NCBI GenBank assembly: GCA_029856425.1
Contig: JAHQWZ010000132.1
Location: 1 to 5,860, forward strand
Length of the DNA: 5,860 nt
Reading direction: 5' to 3'
From: Candidatus Thorarchaeota archaeon
GTDB taxonomy: Archaea > Asgardarchaeota > Thorarchaeia > Thorarchaeales > Thorarchaeaceae
Positions within the stretch are counted from its first letter, which is position 1, and each line of letters opens with the position of its first letter. The position numbers and the translations under genes are program-made. The notes below the pieces were generated by a model, which saw nothing but the letters and a program-made list of their open reading frames with translations, did no database searches and was not told where the DNA came from. Shown one piece after another: positions 1-5,773 of this stretch.

Positions 1-8
1 CTACTCAT
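1..8 (-). CDS. rps5: Probable 30S ribosomal protein S5, first codons only (cut by window edge)
   Basis: Only the first two codons and part of a third are inside the window (ATG at 8-6, then AGT). A GTG at 11-9 is in the same frame directly upstream and could be the start instead. An AGGAG Shine-Dalgarno sequence at 23-19, overlapping the L18 stop, sits 7 nt before the GTG and 10 nt before the ATG. The product cannot be read from so few codons. S5 is inferred because archaeal spc clusters normally run L32e-L19e-L18-S5-L30-L15. S5 is a small-subunit protein near the decoding and mRNA-entry region. A start here is well supported; the identity is positional only. Confidence 0.45.
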
Positions 9-18
9 CACTCTTCAT

Positions 19-23
19 CTCCT
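19..23 (-). promoter_or_regulatory. Ribosome binding site for the next gene (probable S5)
   Basis: AGGAG on the minus strand overlaps the last two bases of the L18 TAG stop. It lies 7 nt from an in-frame GTG at 11 and 10 nt from an ATG at 8. The ATG at 18-16 directly after it is too close and opens only a five-codon frame. Confidence 0.55.
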
Positions 24-786
24 ATTTTTTGACTCGCTTCCCCTTTTTCTTGCCCCTGCCTCTTGACACGAGCTTCTTGGCCTTTGGCTTTCTAGGTACT
101 GCACGAGGTGCCTTTTCAGAAGGCTTTTCCTTCTTCTCCTTCTTTGCCTCTGGTTTCTTCGGAGCAGCTTTCTTTGCGGCTTTCTTCTTCTTTTTGAGTT
201 CGGCCGTGGATATTTCCAGCATCGCTTTCTTTGTATTGTCGAACTGTTTTGGTATGGTTGTGATGTTCGTTTTCTTCTTACCTAGAACGCTGAAGTGATG
301 GCCATCTTTCTTCTTTTCAGTCGCGTACTGATAGGCTTGAACGATATGCTCTCCAAAAGTTCTAGAATCGTCCGGAAGGACTTCAGGTTCGTGAGGCACT
401 TCCAATCCTGCATCTAACGCACCCTTCAAGGCTGCATAGAGCTTGGAACCTCGAATGGGTGGGTGGAGACCAACATCCATTAAGGCAGTATTAACACCGC
501 GGGCTTTTGCTCTGAGTCCTGCAAGGAATCCCGTTAGATATGCTGCAGGCAGATTTGCCACACCGGCTGACCAGCCAAATCCCGAAAGCTCTGAAGATAT
601 AGCTGATGCTATGGTTGTGTCGCCAACTACCTTGGCATCTATTACTTGCACTATGACGCGTGTGTTTGTTTTTCTAATCACCAGACGAGATCCTTTGGAC
701 TGCAGGAGTTTCTTTCTCCTATAGTAGTTGGTCTTTCCTTCTCTGCGACGTCTAAACTTGACCTTGTAAGTTGGGCCATGCGCCAT
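22..786 (-). CDS. rpl18: 50S ribosomal protein L18 (uL18) with a long lysine-rich C-terminal tail
   Basis: This protein binds 5S rRNA and helps anchor it, together with L5, in the central protuberance of the large subunit. The N-terminus (MAHGPTYKVKFRRRREGKTN) is typical of archaeal L18. Conserved landmarks follow: a GW near 71-72, PAAYLTG at 80-86, DVGLHPP at 104-110 and ALKGALDAGLEVPH at 119-132. The 254 residues exceed the roughly 190-200 usual for archaeal L18. The surplus is a low-complexity tail from about 197 to the end, with about 25 lysines in 58 residues plus Ala, Pro, Glu and a final Arg/Gly/Lys patch. The ATG at 786-784 overlaps the L19e TAA by one base (TAATG). GGAGG at 801-797, inside L19e, is 10 nt upstream, which suggests coupled translation. 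The core assignment is certain; the role of the tail is unknown. Confidence 0.97.
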   Translation of the reverse strand: MAHGPTYKVKFRRRREGKTNYYRRKKLLQSKGSRLVIRKTNTRVIVQVIDAKVVGDTTIASAISSELSGFGWSAGVANLPAAYLTGFLAGLRAKARGVNTALMDVGLHPPIRGSKLYAALKGALDAGLEVPHEPEVLPDDSRTFGEHIVQAYQYATEKKKDGHHFSVLGKKKTNITTIPKQFDNTKKAMLEISTAELKKKKKAAKKAAPKKPEAKKEKKEKPSEKAPRAVPRKPKAKKLVSRGRGKKKGKRVKK

Positions 787-1238
787 TATCTCTTCGCCTC
801 CAGCTTGTGTTCAGTAATATAGGTACGGAGGTGAGCTGTGTTTCTAAACGCGTTACCTTTTGCTTTGAGGTACAAATCACGATAGATTCTCCTTGTGATT
901 CTACCTTCGTCTCTGAGTTTCTTGAGTTCATTTCGCATTGGGCGTATCTTCATCATCCAACGGTCCTTGCCAGACAATTTGGAAGTGTGTTTGCCTTTTC
1001 GCTTGCCGGGTCCCTTTCTCTGGCCCTTACGTTTCTGAAGAAGAATGTGGCGAGCTCTTCCTCTACTAACTCCTATCTTCTGTCTCTGTTGTATAGCCCC
1101 TTCATCCACCAAACGTCGGATATCATTTCTCGTGATAGCTAGAGAGACCTCATCCTCGAAATCCGGATCTATCCAGACCCTTGACATACCAACCTTCATG
1201 ACTTCAGCAGCTAGTCTCTTCTGTGTGGTGAGTTTCAT
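786..1238 (-). CDS. rpl19e: 50S ribosomal protein L19e (eL19)
   Basis: A large-subunit protein of archaea and eukaryotes, absent from bacteria, with a globular head and a long basic helix running across the subunit surface. The sequence shows the family pattern: TTQKRLAAEVMKVG at 4-17, VWIDP at 21-25, TRNDIRRLVDEG at 36-47, then GVSRGRAR at 56-63. A highly basic stretch follows at about 69-90 (KRKGQRKGPGKRKGKH). The C-terminal helix contains RITRRIYRDLYLKAKG at 113-128 and the AHLRTYI end at 135-141. At 150 residues the length is normal for archaeal eL19. The ATG at 1238 lies 2 nt after the L32e stop, and GGAGGTG at 1253-1247, within the last L32e codons, is 8 nt upstream. The stop overlaps the L18 start by one base. 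Nothing unusual. Confidence 0.97.
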   Translation of the reverse strand: MKLTTQKRLAAEVMKVGMSRVWIDPDFEDEVSLAITRNDIRRLVDEGAIQQRQKIGVSRGRARHILLQKRKGQRKGPGKRKGKHTSKLSGKDRWMMKIRPMRNELKKLRDEGRITRRIYRDLYLKAKGNAFRNTAHLRTYITEHKLEAKR

Positions 1239-1240
1239 CT

Positions 1241-2062
1241 TCAGTCCACCTCCAAATCATCGAGGTCTGTAAAGAGATCCTCTTCGCCAATGCTCTCTGG
1301 CGCTCCTGGATTCAGAACTCTGAGTAGCAAGGCATCTGCTTTCTGAATAATTTCCTGACGTTTCCTAAGTCCAACCGTGGAGCCAATTCGTATTGCGTGA
1401 ATATCAGGATCCAGTCCCTCTATATCCGCAGGTCGATGAACATAGACCTCAATGAATCTAGAGGGATGCATTCCTCTTACAGCTTTGGGCTTTCGATATC
1501 CTGCTGACACCATGGCTATGCGGCCTTTACGCTTCTCTCTTGTGGCGCTATCGATTCCTCGCACTTTTCGCCATGAGTCACTTACTCGTGTCCAACGGTG
1601 CGCATGTTCATGTCTGAATTTCGGCTGCCTCTTCCTCTTTGCTTCAGCTATTCTCAATAGTCGCTGATCGATGAGTGCATCTCGGGGAAGTGTTGTCTTA
1701 GGTTCTTTCTTTCTTGGTCTGGCACTAGGCTTTGGTTTTCTCGGCTTTTTCTCAGCTTGCTTTTTGACTGCTAGCTTTGGTTTAGGCTTATCCTCTGCTT
1801 TCTTCTTCTCCATCTTCTTAGGTTTCTCTTTAGCTGCAGGCTTCTTTGCCTTAGGCTTATCCGCTGGTGGAGAAACCATCTTCTGAGCAGCCTTTATCAG
1901 CTTGGCTGCGCCTGTTTCACCGAGTCCTTCAACCTTGGCAGCCAGTTTCTCTGGCGAAGACTTGGAGAGCTTTTTGACCGTCTTGATCCCTGCTTCAATT
2001 AGTTTCTCCTGCATTATTGGACCCAGTCCGGGCACGTCTGTAAGTTCTTGTTTCTTTGACAT
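1241..2062 (-). CDS. rpl32e: 50S ribosomal protein L32e (eL32) with N-terminal helix-hairpin-helix domain and basic linker
   Basis: A large-subunit protein found in archaea and eukaryotes. With the ATG at 2062 it has 273 residues, about twice the eL32 core. Three parts are visible. Residues about 6-62 form a tandem helix-hairpin-helix unit, with DVPGLGP at 9-15 and VEGLGETGA at 44-52; its layout resembles the RadA/Rad51 N-terminal domain. Residues about 63-124 are a Lys/Pro/Ala/Glu-rich, probably disordered linker. The eL32 core occupies about 128-252, with WRKVRGIDS, GYRKPKAVRGMHPS, HAIRIGSTVG and the LRVLNP end. A further acidic C-terminal tail of about 21 residues follows. GGAGG at 2075-2071 is 8 nt from the ATG; an in-frame TTG at 2065 is less likely. 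Haloarchaeal eL32 is known to carry a comparable N-terminal extension. The family call is certain; the extension's role is not known. Confidence 0.96.
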   Translation of the reverse strand: MSKKQELTDVPGLGPIMQEKLIEAGIKTVKKLSKSSPEKLAAKVEGLGETGAAKLIKAAQKMVSPPADKPKAKKPAAKEKPKKMEKKKAEDKPKPKLAVKKQAEKKPRKPKPSARPRKKEPKTTLPRDALIDQRLLRIAEAKRKRQPKFRHEHAHRWTRVSDSWRKVRGIDSATREKRKGRIAMVSAGYRKPKAVRGMHPSRFIEVYVHRPADIEGLDPDIHAIRIGSTVGLRKRQEIIQKADALLLRVLNPGAPESIGEEDLFTDLDDLEVD

Positions 2063-2070
2063 CAATCACG

Positions 2071-2075
2071 CCTCC
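2071..2075 (-). promoter_or_regulatory. Ribosome binding site of rpl32e, decides the start
   Basis: GGAGG directly follows the first two bases of the L6 stop region (TAAGGAGG). It lies 8 nt from the ATG at 2062 and 5 nt from the in-frame TTG at 2065. The spacing and the stronger codon favour the ATG. Confidence 0.7.
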
Positions 2076-2636
2076 TTAGACAATAGATTTTACATCCTCG
2101 CCCTTTCTCTTCCTGATGACGTAGATTCCGTCAAGGAATACGCGTCTGTCCTTGTTTCGGATTCTGGTTGCCAACTGGATGTTTGCAGCACTTTGAGAAA
2201 CCGCTTCAATGTCAATACCAGTGATGATGACCTCATCTTCAGTGGTCTTTACTTGAACATCGCCAATCAGTCTTGCACGACGAATGCCTCTTTCGCCGAT
2301 GAAGTTCTTGATCAGCACTTGTTCTTCCTGTACTTCAACGGACATCGGAAAGTGGCTATAGACAATCTTCATCTCGTATTCGTAGCCATGTTTTACTCCA
2401 ATGAGCATATTGCGGAAGTGCGCTATAGTAGTGCCGACAAGCGCTTTGGTTCTTTTGCGACTTATGGCCGTAAGTGCCACTACCTCGTTGCCTTCGATTT
2501 TGATGTCAGACTGAGGATTGGGAAATGTCCTTATCAGAGTGCCCTTAGGACCACTGACAGTGGCAGTCCGCCCCTCAAGAGAAACCTGACATTCACTAGG
2601 TATTTCAATCCGCTTCTCGTAAATGTAGCTTGACAT
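2076..2636 (-). CDS. rpl6: 50S ribosomal protein L6 (uL6)
   Basis: A large-subunit protein that sits near the sarcin-ricin loop and the factor-binding site. Its two similar alpha/beta domains are visible. The first contains VSLEGRTATVSGPKGTLIRTF (two runs, 18-30 and 31-38). The second contains KNFIGERGIRRARLIGDV near 110-127, followed by VIITGIDIEAVSQSAANI. The archaeal/eukaryotic L6 signature NKDRRVFLDGIYV lies at 161-173. The length of 186 residues is normal for archaeal L6. The ATG at 2636 is preceded by GGAGGT at 2649-2644, 7 nt upstream, in a 15-nt spacer after the S8 stop. The L32e start follows after 13 nt. Ordinary in every respect. Confidence 0.97.
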   Translation of the reverse strand: MSSYIYEKRIEIPSECQVSLEGRTATVSGPKGTLIRTFPNPQSDIKIEGNEVVALTAISRKRTKALVGTTIAHFRNMLIGVKHGYEYEMKIVYSHFPMSVEVQEEQVLIKNFIGERGIRRARLIGDVQVKTTEDEVIITGIDIEAVSQSAANIQLATRIRNKDRRVFLDGIYVIRKRKGEDVKSIV

Positions 2637-2651
2637 TTGTCAGACCTCCAT

Positions 2652-3044
2652 CTAATACACATATGCTAGCAGTCTTCCACCAATCCCGCGATTCTTAGCA
2701 TCCCGATGCGTCATCACTCCCAGTGGAGTTGTTACTATTAGGATGCCATAGTTGTAGGCCGGAAGGAATCTCTTTTCATATCTCTCGAACCCGTCACGCT
2801 TGACAGGAAGTCGTGGCTTGATCACACCACACCTGTTTGTCCGTCCCATAAGCTGAATGCGGAACCTACCTGACATCCCATCATCTATGCGTTCGAATTC
2901 GCCAATGTAGCCCTGTGTCTGCATTACTTGCAGAACTCTCTCTATCAGACTGGAAGCCGGTTGAATAATAACTTCAGGCTTTCCGACTATCTCACTGTTG
3001 TAGATGCTTGACATCGCATCAGCCAATGGATCTAGTAGTGTCAT
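2652..3044 (-). CDS. rps8: 30S ribosomal protein S8 (uS8)
   Basis: A primary 16S rRNA-binding protein that organises the central domain of the small subunit. Using the ATG at 3044 gives 130 residues, the usual archaeal S8 length, with the family's typical opening (MTLLDPLADAMSSIYNSE). The end carries the S8 signature: YGILIVTTPLGVMTHRDA at 99-116 and GIGGRLLAYVY at 120-130. An ATG at 3062, overlapping the S14 stop as TAATG, would add six residues (MEARKK). It has no Shine-Dalgarno sequence of its own, and the strong GGAGG at 3060-3056 would then lie inside the gene. That site points instead to the ATG at 3044, 11 nt downstream, a slightly long spacing. In bacteria S8 represses the spc operon; no such site can be shown here. 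Confidence 0.96.
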   Translation of the reverse strand: MTLLDPLADAMSSIYNSEIVGKPEVIIQPASSLIERVLQVMQTQGYIGEFERIDDGMSGRFRIQLMGRTNRCGVIKPRLPVKRDGFERYEKRFLPAYNYGILIVTTPLGVMTHRDAKNRGIGGRLLAYVY

Positions 3045-3055
3045 TTTCTTTCTGG

Positions 3056-3060
3056 CCTCC
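3056..3060 (-). promoter_or_regulatory. Ribosome binding site of rps8, decides the start
   Basis: GGAGG lies 11 nt before the ATG at 3044. It begins at the G of an upstream ATG at 3062, so that ATG cannot use it. This and the protein length favour the 130-residue model. Confidence 0.65.
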
Positions 3061-3061
3061 A

Positions 3062-3232
3062 TTAACTATACTTTCTGAATCCCAGCTTCTCAGCAGTTTC
3101 TCTGAAGCAGCGACGGCACATATTGAGTCCATATGAACGAATTATAGCCCGATGCGTATCACAACGGACACAATTCCGGCTACCTTTGCCCATTTTCTTG
3201 CGTCTCTTTACACGTTCCTTCTTCGTACTCAT
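3062..3232 (-). CDS. rps14: 30S ribosomal protein S14, zinc-binding short type (uS14)
   Basis: A small-subunit protein of the head, near S3 and S10. The frame runs from ATG at 3232 to TAA at 3064-3062 and encodes 56 residues, the usual length for the zinc-ribbon form of S14 in archaea. It begins MSTKKERVKRRKKMGKGSR. The four zinc ligands form two pairs: C21 and C24 (NCVRC), then C39 and C42 (MCRRC), separated by HRAIIRSYGLN at 27-37. The end is the typical CFRETAEKLGFRKYS. GAGGTGA at 3245-3239, overlapping the L5 stop, is 6 nt upstream of the ATG. The gap to L5 is 11 nt. Short genes like this are easily missed by length cut-offs, but the motif pattern leaves little doubt. Confidence 0.97.
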   Translation of the reverse strand: MSTKKERVKRRKKMGKGSRNCVRCDTHRAIIRSYGLNMCRRCFRETAEKLGFRKYS

Positions 3233-3243
3233 TATGGCTCACC

Positions 3244-3840
3244 TCAGAACAGGTAGGTTCGTTCCCTCAATTTCTCTAGAATTTCGACACCGAAGGTGTT
3301 CTTGATGAATACCATACTCTCTTCTGGTGTAAGTCGGTGTCTATAGGGCACCTTTGTCCTGCGTCTTCTCCTTCTCTTCACTCTGAAACCCGGGCGCTCA
3401 ATGCACACTGTTATGTTCATTCCCTGAATGCCAAGTTGTGGATCGTACTTCACATCAGGAATGTCGATGTGTTCGTTAATTCCAAAGGCAAAATTGCCAT
3501 CATCATCCCAGTTGCGGATGAGCAACACATTTTCCTTGGCTTCCAGTGCCCTGGCCAAGAATTTGTGCGCTTTTTCATCACGTAATGTGACCCTGACAGC
3601 GATTGGTTCTTTGCGGCGAATACCGAAGTCGCGCACTGTCTGACGCGCTCTTGACTGAATTGGTGCTTGGCCTGTGAGCTGCTCTAGAATTGTCGAAGCT
3701 CTATTCAGAGGTTCGCCGCCTCCTGCGCAAATGTCGACGACTACTTTGGCTACATAAGGCTCCTTCATTGGATATGCCTTCCATTCAGACAGGAAGATCT
3801 CTTCGTTTGGAGTTAGATTCTGTTCTGAGGTTGCACTCAC
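3244..3840 (-). CDS. rpl5: 50S ribosomal protein L5 (uL5), GTG start
   Basis: This protein binds 5S rRNA in the central protuberance, contacts L18, and reaches the P-site tRNA and the subunit bridge. Family landmarks are PYVAKVVVDICAGGG at 28-42, the TGQAPIQSRARQTVRDFGIR block at 56-75, EPIAVRVTLR at 78-87, GNFAFGINEHIDIP at 115-128, and VKYDPQLGIQGMNITV at 130-145. A basic run KRRRRRRTK follows at 155-163. With 198 residues it is slightly longer than usual for archaea; the extra length is a polar N-terminal segment of about 18 residues. The start is GTG at 3840, overlapping the S4e TGA by 4 nt (GTGA). A perfect AGGAGGTG at 3855-3848 ends 7 nt upstream, inside the S4e coding region. This arrangement indicates coupled translation. 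Confidence 0.97.
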   Translation of the reverse strand: MSATSEQNLTPNEEIFLSEWKAYPMKEPYVAKVVVDICAGGGEPLNRASTILEQLTGQAPIQSRARQTVRDFGIRRKEPIAVRVTLRDEKAHKFLARALEAKENVLLIRNWDDDGNFAFGINEHIDIPDVKYDPQLGIQGMNITVCIERPGFRVKRRRRRRTKVPYRHRLTPEESMVFIKNTFGVEILEKLRERTYLF

Positions 3841-4589
3841 TCTGCTGCACCTCCTGAGTTCATACTAACCTCGGACGCTTTCTTGCCCAGAACGAATACA
3901 TACTCAAGCGCAGTCTGGAATCTGTTGCCCTCAGAGTCCTCGATAGTCACAGTACTAGCGTGAGTCCCAAAACGCCTCTCAATCTCTAATATTTTCCCTT
4001 CAATCCCAACGTTCTTTCCTTCACTCACAACAGCATAACAGCCTTTCTCCATTGGAATTGTCTTTATGTACTTCTGGTCTGGAATAGAAACCTGAATAGT
4101 ATCGAGTGTATTGAAGTCTACAGGCTTGCTGCCCTGTGGCAGCAAGAGGTTGCGGCCATCATGGAGGCTCATTTGTAGATTTCCTCCAGGAACCATCATC
4201 TTCTTCTCAACTCGGCAGAGCTTGTACCCTGCTTCCTTGTCATCAATGGAAACGAGTCGCAAGCCACCCTTCTTCTTGGGGACTAATCTGAACTTCTCTT
4301 CAGCGCCCTTTATCTCGAGGACATCCATCATTCCAATTGGGTATCTTGGATCCTTGCGTGTTCTGCCATCGACTAGAACTTGACCCGTATTGAGAATCGC
4401 TTTCACTTCACGCATATTCTCTGCATAGCCGAGTACCTCTCTGAGTACAATGGCCAGCGTTAGACTGTGATCCTTTGGATGCGGTCCTGGTATGGGCCTA
4501 GTTGTGAACTTCGCTTCCTTGCGTTTGATTGGCCAGTGCCTTGGCGCTGGCAATCGTTTCAGGTGCTTTTTCTGCCCTCTTCGTGCCAT
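3837..4589 (-). CDS. rps4e: 30S ribosomal protein S4e (eS4)
   Basis: A small-subunit protein of archaea and eukaryotes, without a bacterial counterpart. The N-terminus (RGQKKHLKRLPAPRHWPIKR, 4-23) is the classic S4e signature. An S4-type RNA-binding domain covers about 43-105, including VLVDGRTRKDPRYPIGMMDV at 71-90. The central S4e domain follows to about 175, with MSLHDGRNLLLP at 140-151. A KOW motif lies near 179-205 (GCYAVVSEGKNVGIEGKI, 183-200). The length of 250 residues is normal. The ATG at 4589 immediately follows the L24 TAA with no gap, and GGAG at 4602-4599 is 9 nt upstream. The gene's end overlaps the L5 GTG by 4 nt. The short Ser/Gly/Ala/Glu C-terminus is not conserved family sequence. 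Confidence 0.97.
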   Translation of the reverse strand: MARRGQKKHLKRLPAPRHWPIKRKEAKFTTRPIPGPHPKDHSLTLAIVLREVLGYAENMREVKAILNTGQVLVDGRTRKDPRYPIGMMDVLEIKGAEEKFRLVPKKKGGLRLVSIDDKEAGYKLCRVEKKMMVPGGNLQMSLHDGRNLLLPQGSKPVDFNTLDTIQVSIPDQKYIKTIPMEKGCYAVVSEGKNVGIEGKILEIERRFGTHASTVTIEDSEGNRFQTALEYVFVLGKKASEVSMNSGGAAE

Positions 4590-4976
4590 TTACTCACTCT
4601 CCGCTGTTTTGACTACCTTATTGTCAATTATCCTCTTCCTGTCATCATCGAGCTCAAGCTTCACAAGCATGATATTAGATGGATGTACAGGAATCTGAGC
4701 TTCCTTTCCGTCGGCCTTGGTCGTGGTCGCACTCTCGAGATAGACTCGAATGGTGCTATAATCGACCCTTACGACTTTGCCCTCCGTATCTCTAAATTGG
4801 CCACGCATAACTCTGACCAAGTCGCCCTTTTTCACAACAAGTGACCGCAGACCATATTCTTCCTGCAAGAATTCGTCAAGTCTACACTTCAGCATCTTCT
4901 TGTGTGAGTGTACTGGCGACTTGTAGATGCGCCTTCTCTGCTTTCCTGGGGACTTTGGGCTGATCTTCTTTGTCAT
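4590..4976 (-). CDS. rpl24: 50S ribosomal protein L24 (uL24)
   Basis: An early-assembly large-subunit protein that binds 23S rRNA near the polypeptide exit tunnel. The N-terminal segment (SPGKQRRRIYKSPVHSHKKM, 9-28) is the archaeal/eukaryotic form. A KOW domain follows at about 46-77, with KKGDLVRVMRGQFRDTEGKV at 49-68. The end of the domain contains the VHPSNIMLVKL block at 97-107, and a charged tail (DDDRKRIIDNK) follows. The length of 128 residues is normal for archaea. The ATG at 4976 lies 10 nt after the L14 stop; GAGGTG at 4988-4983, overlapping that TGA stop, is 6 nt upstream. The gene is joined directly to S4e (TAA then ATG). Ordinary. Confidence 0.97.
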   Translation of the reverse strand: MTKKISPKSPGKQRRRIYKSPVHSHKKMLKCRLDEFLQEEYGLRSLVVKKGDLVRVMRGQFRDTEGKVVRVDYSTIRVYLESATTTKADGKEAQIPVHPSNIMLVKLELDDDRKRIIDNKVVKTAESE

Positions 4977-4986
4977 CCTTCACACC

Positions 4987-5409
4987 TCACACTATCTTGG
5001 ATGCTATTGCTGAAACACGTGGCCATCTCAGAGTGACCTCTCTCGCCATTGGACCTCGAAGCTCCGACCCCTGCGGTTCTCCACCTGGTTTGATTAGGAC
5101 AGCTGCGTTGTCCTCGAACTGCATCCAAGTTCCGTCAGGTCTTCGGTAGGGTTTCCTCTGCCGCACAATTACAGCTTGAAGCACTTGCTTCCTGAGATCT
5201 TGCTTACCTTTTGTCACAGAAACGTTAACCTTGTCCCCTATGCCAGCCTTTCCCAGCTTCCTGAGCTTTCCCTTATAGCCAAAGACAGTAATTATTCTGA
5301 GTTCCTTTGCACCTGAGTTATCTGTGCAAAGAATCTTGGCTCCAACAGGCAAGCCTCGAGCTATTCTAGGAGTGAACTTCCTGATGCCTCTGCCAACCTT
5401 TCTCGACAA
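4987..5409 (-). CDS. rpl14: 50S ribosomal protein L14 (uL14), TTG start
   Basis: A large-subunit protein at the subunit interface that takes part in bridges to the small subunit. The family core is clear: LCTDNSGAKELRIITVFGYKG at 27-47 in two blocks (27-36 and 37-47), GIGDKVNVSVTKG at 57-69, and VIVRQRKPYRRPDGTWMQ at 80-97. The L14 signature DG-F-N-AAVLI at 92-106 and GPMAREVTLRWPR at 119-131 complete it. It has 140 residues against about 132 commonly seen in archaea; the excess is a short basic N-terminus. The start codon is TTG at 5409. GAGGAGG at 5424-5418 is 8 nt upstream, and no ATG or GTG lies in frame before the conserved core, so the TTG is the only good choice. The gene starts 3 nt after the S17 stop. 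Confidence 0.96.
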   Translation of the reverse strand: MSRKVGRGIRKFTPRIARGLPVGAKILCTDNSGAKELRIITVFGYKGKLRKLGKAGIGDKVNVSVTKGKQDLRKQVLQAVIVRQRKPYRRPDGTWMQFEDNAAVLIKPGGEPQGSELRGPMAREVTLRWPRVSAIASKIV

Positions 5410-5412
5410 ATC

Positions 5413-5772
5413 TTAATCCTCCTCATCCAATGTCTTTCGTGTAGCTGATACCACAACACAAGACACAGTCTTACTTAATGGTCGACATTCAACAGCTTTG
5501 ATAGTGTCGCCAATACTCACATCAATACATGGTGGAAGATGTGCGTGTTTCTTGCTTTTTCGCCTTTCATACCTTGAGTATTTCTTTACCAAGCTAAGAT
5601 AGTCCTGTTGGAACGTTATGGTCTTGTACATCTTTGTGCTTGTGACAGTGCCCTCCATGACTCGTCCGCGAACAGGCAGGCTGCCGTGAAATGGACAGTT
5701 GGGGTCATCACAGACCTTCTCAGGAGGATTCACGTTGGGTATTCCTATGTTACGAACCTTCGCTTCTGGCAT
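5413..5772 (-). CDS. rps17: 30S ribosomal protein S17 (uS17)
   Basis: A primary 16S rRNA-binding protein with an OB-fold, needed early in small-subunit assembly. The archaeal form is recognised by RNIGIPNVNPPEKVCDDPNC at 7-26 followed by PFHG, the VRGRVMEGTV strand at 34-43, KYSRYERRKSKKHAH at 64-78, and the S17 signature GDTIKAVECRPLS at 88-100. With the ATG at 5772 it has 119 residues, close to the usual 105-115. That ATG comes one base after the rnp1 stop and has GGAG 8 nt upstream. A GTG at 5823 would lengthen the protein by 17 residues that do not resemble S17 and would overlap rnp1 by 50 nt, so it is not preferred. The Cys pair 21/26 is a conserved archaeal/eukaryotic feature. Confidence 0.96.
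   Translation of the reverse strand: MPEAKVRNIGIPNVNPPEKVCDDPNCPFHGSLPVRGRVMEGTVTSTKMYKTITFQQDYLSLVKKYSRYERRKSKKHAHLPPCIDVSIGDTIKAVECRPLSKTVSCVVVSATRKTLDEED
5418..5424 (-). promoter_or_regulatory. Ribosome binding site of rpl14 supporting a TTG start
   Basis: GAGGAGG, lying in the last codons of S17, is 8 nt from the TTG at 5409. This near-ideal match and spacing is the main reason to accept a non-ATG start for L14. Confidence 0.75.
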
Positions 5773-5773
5773 A

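Noticed and set aside
1..18. A tiny frame ATG-AAG-AGT-GAT-GAG-TAG (five residues) after L18.
   Set aside because: The ATG abuts the Shine-Dalgarno sequence with no spacing. The in-frame GTG/ATG pair at 11 and 8 is a better start for the next gene.
25..30. A run of six T on the plus strand near the end of L18, as a possible terminator.
   Set aside because: On the transcribed strand it is a run of A encoding lysine. No hairpin is evident and another gene start follows at once.
29..298. A plus-strand open frame rich in Phe and Ala.
   Set aside because: It is the complement of the lysine-rich L18 tail; AAG/AAA codons read as CTT/TTT on the other strand and exclude stops.
1875..2062. The helix-hairpin-helix part of L32e as a separate RadA-like gene.
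   Set aside because: The frame continues without a stop into the eL32 core, and no Shine-Dalgarno sequence or start precedes the core.
1902..2633. A 243-codon open frame on the plus strand.
   Set aside because: It lies antisense to L6 and the start of L32e, has no Shine-Dalgarno sequence and no recognisable protein pattern. Codon bias of the real genes explains the lack of stops.
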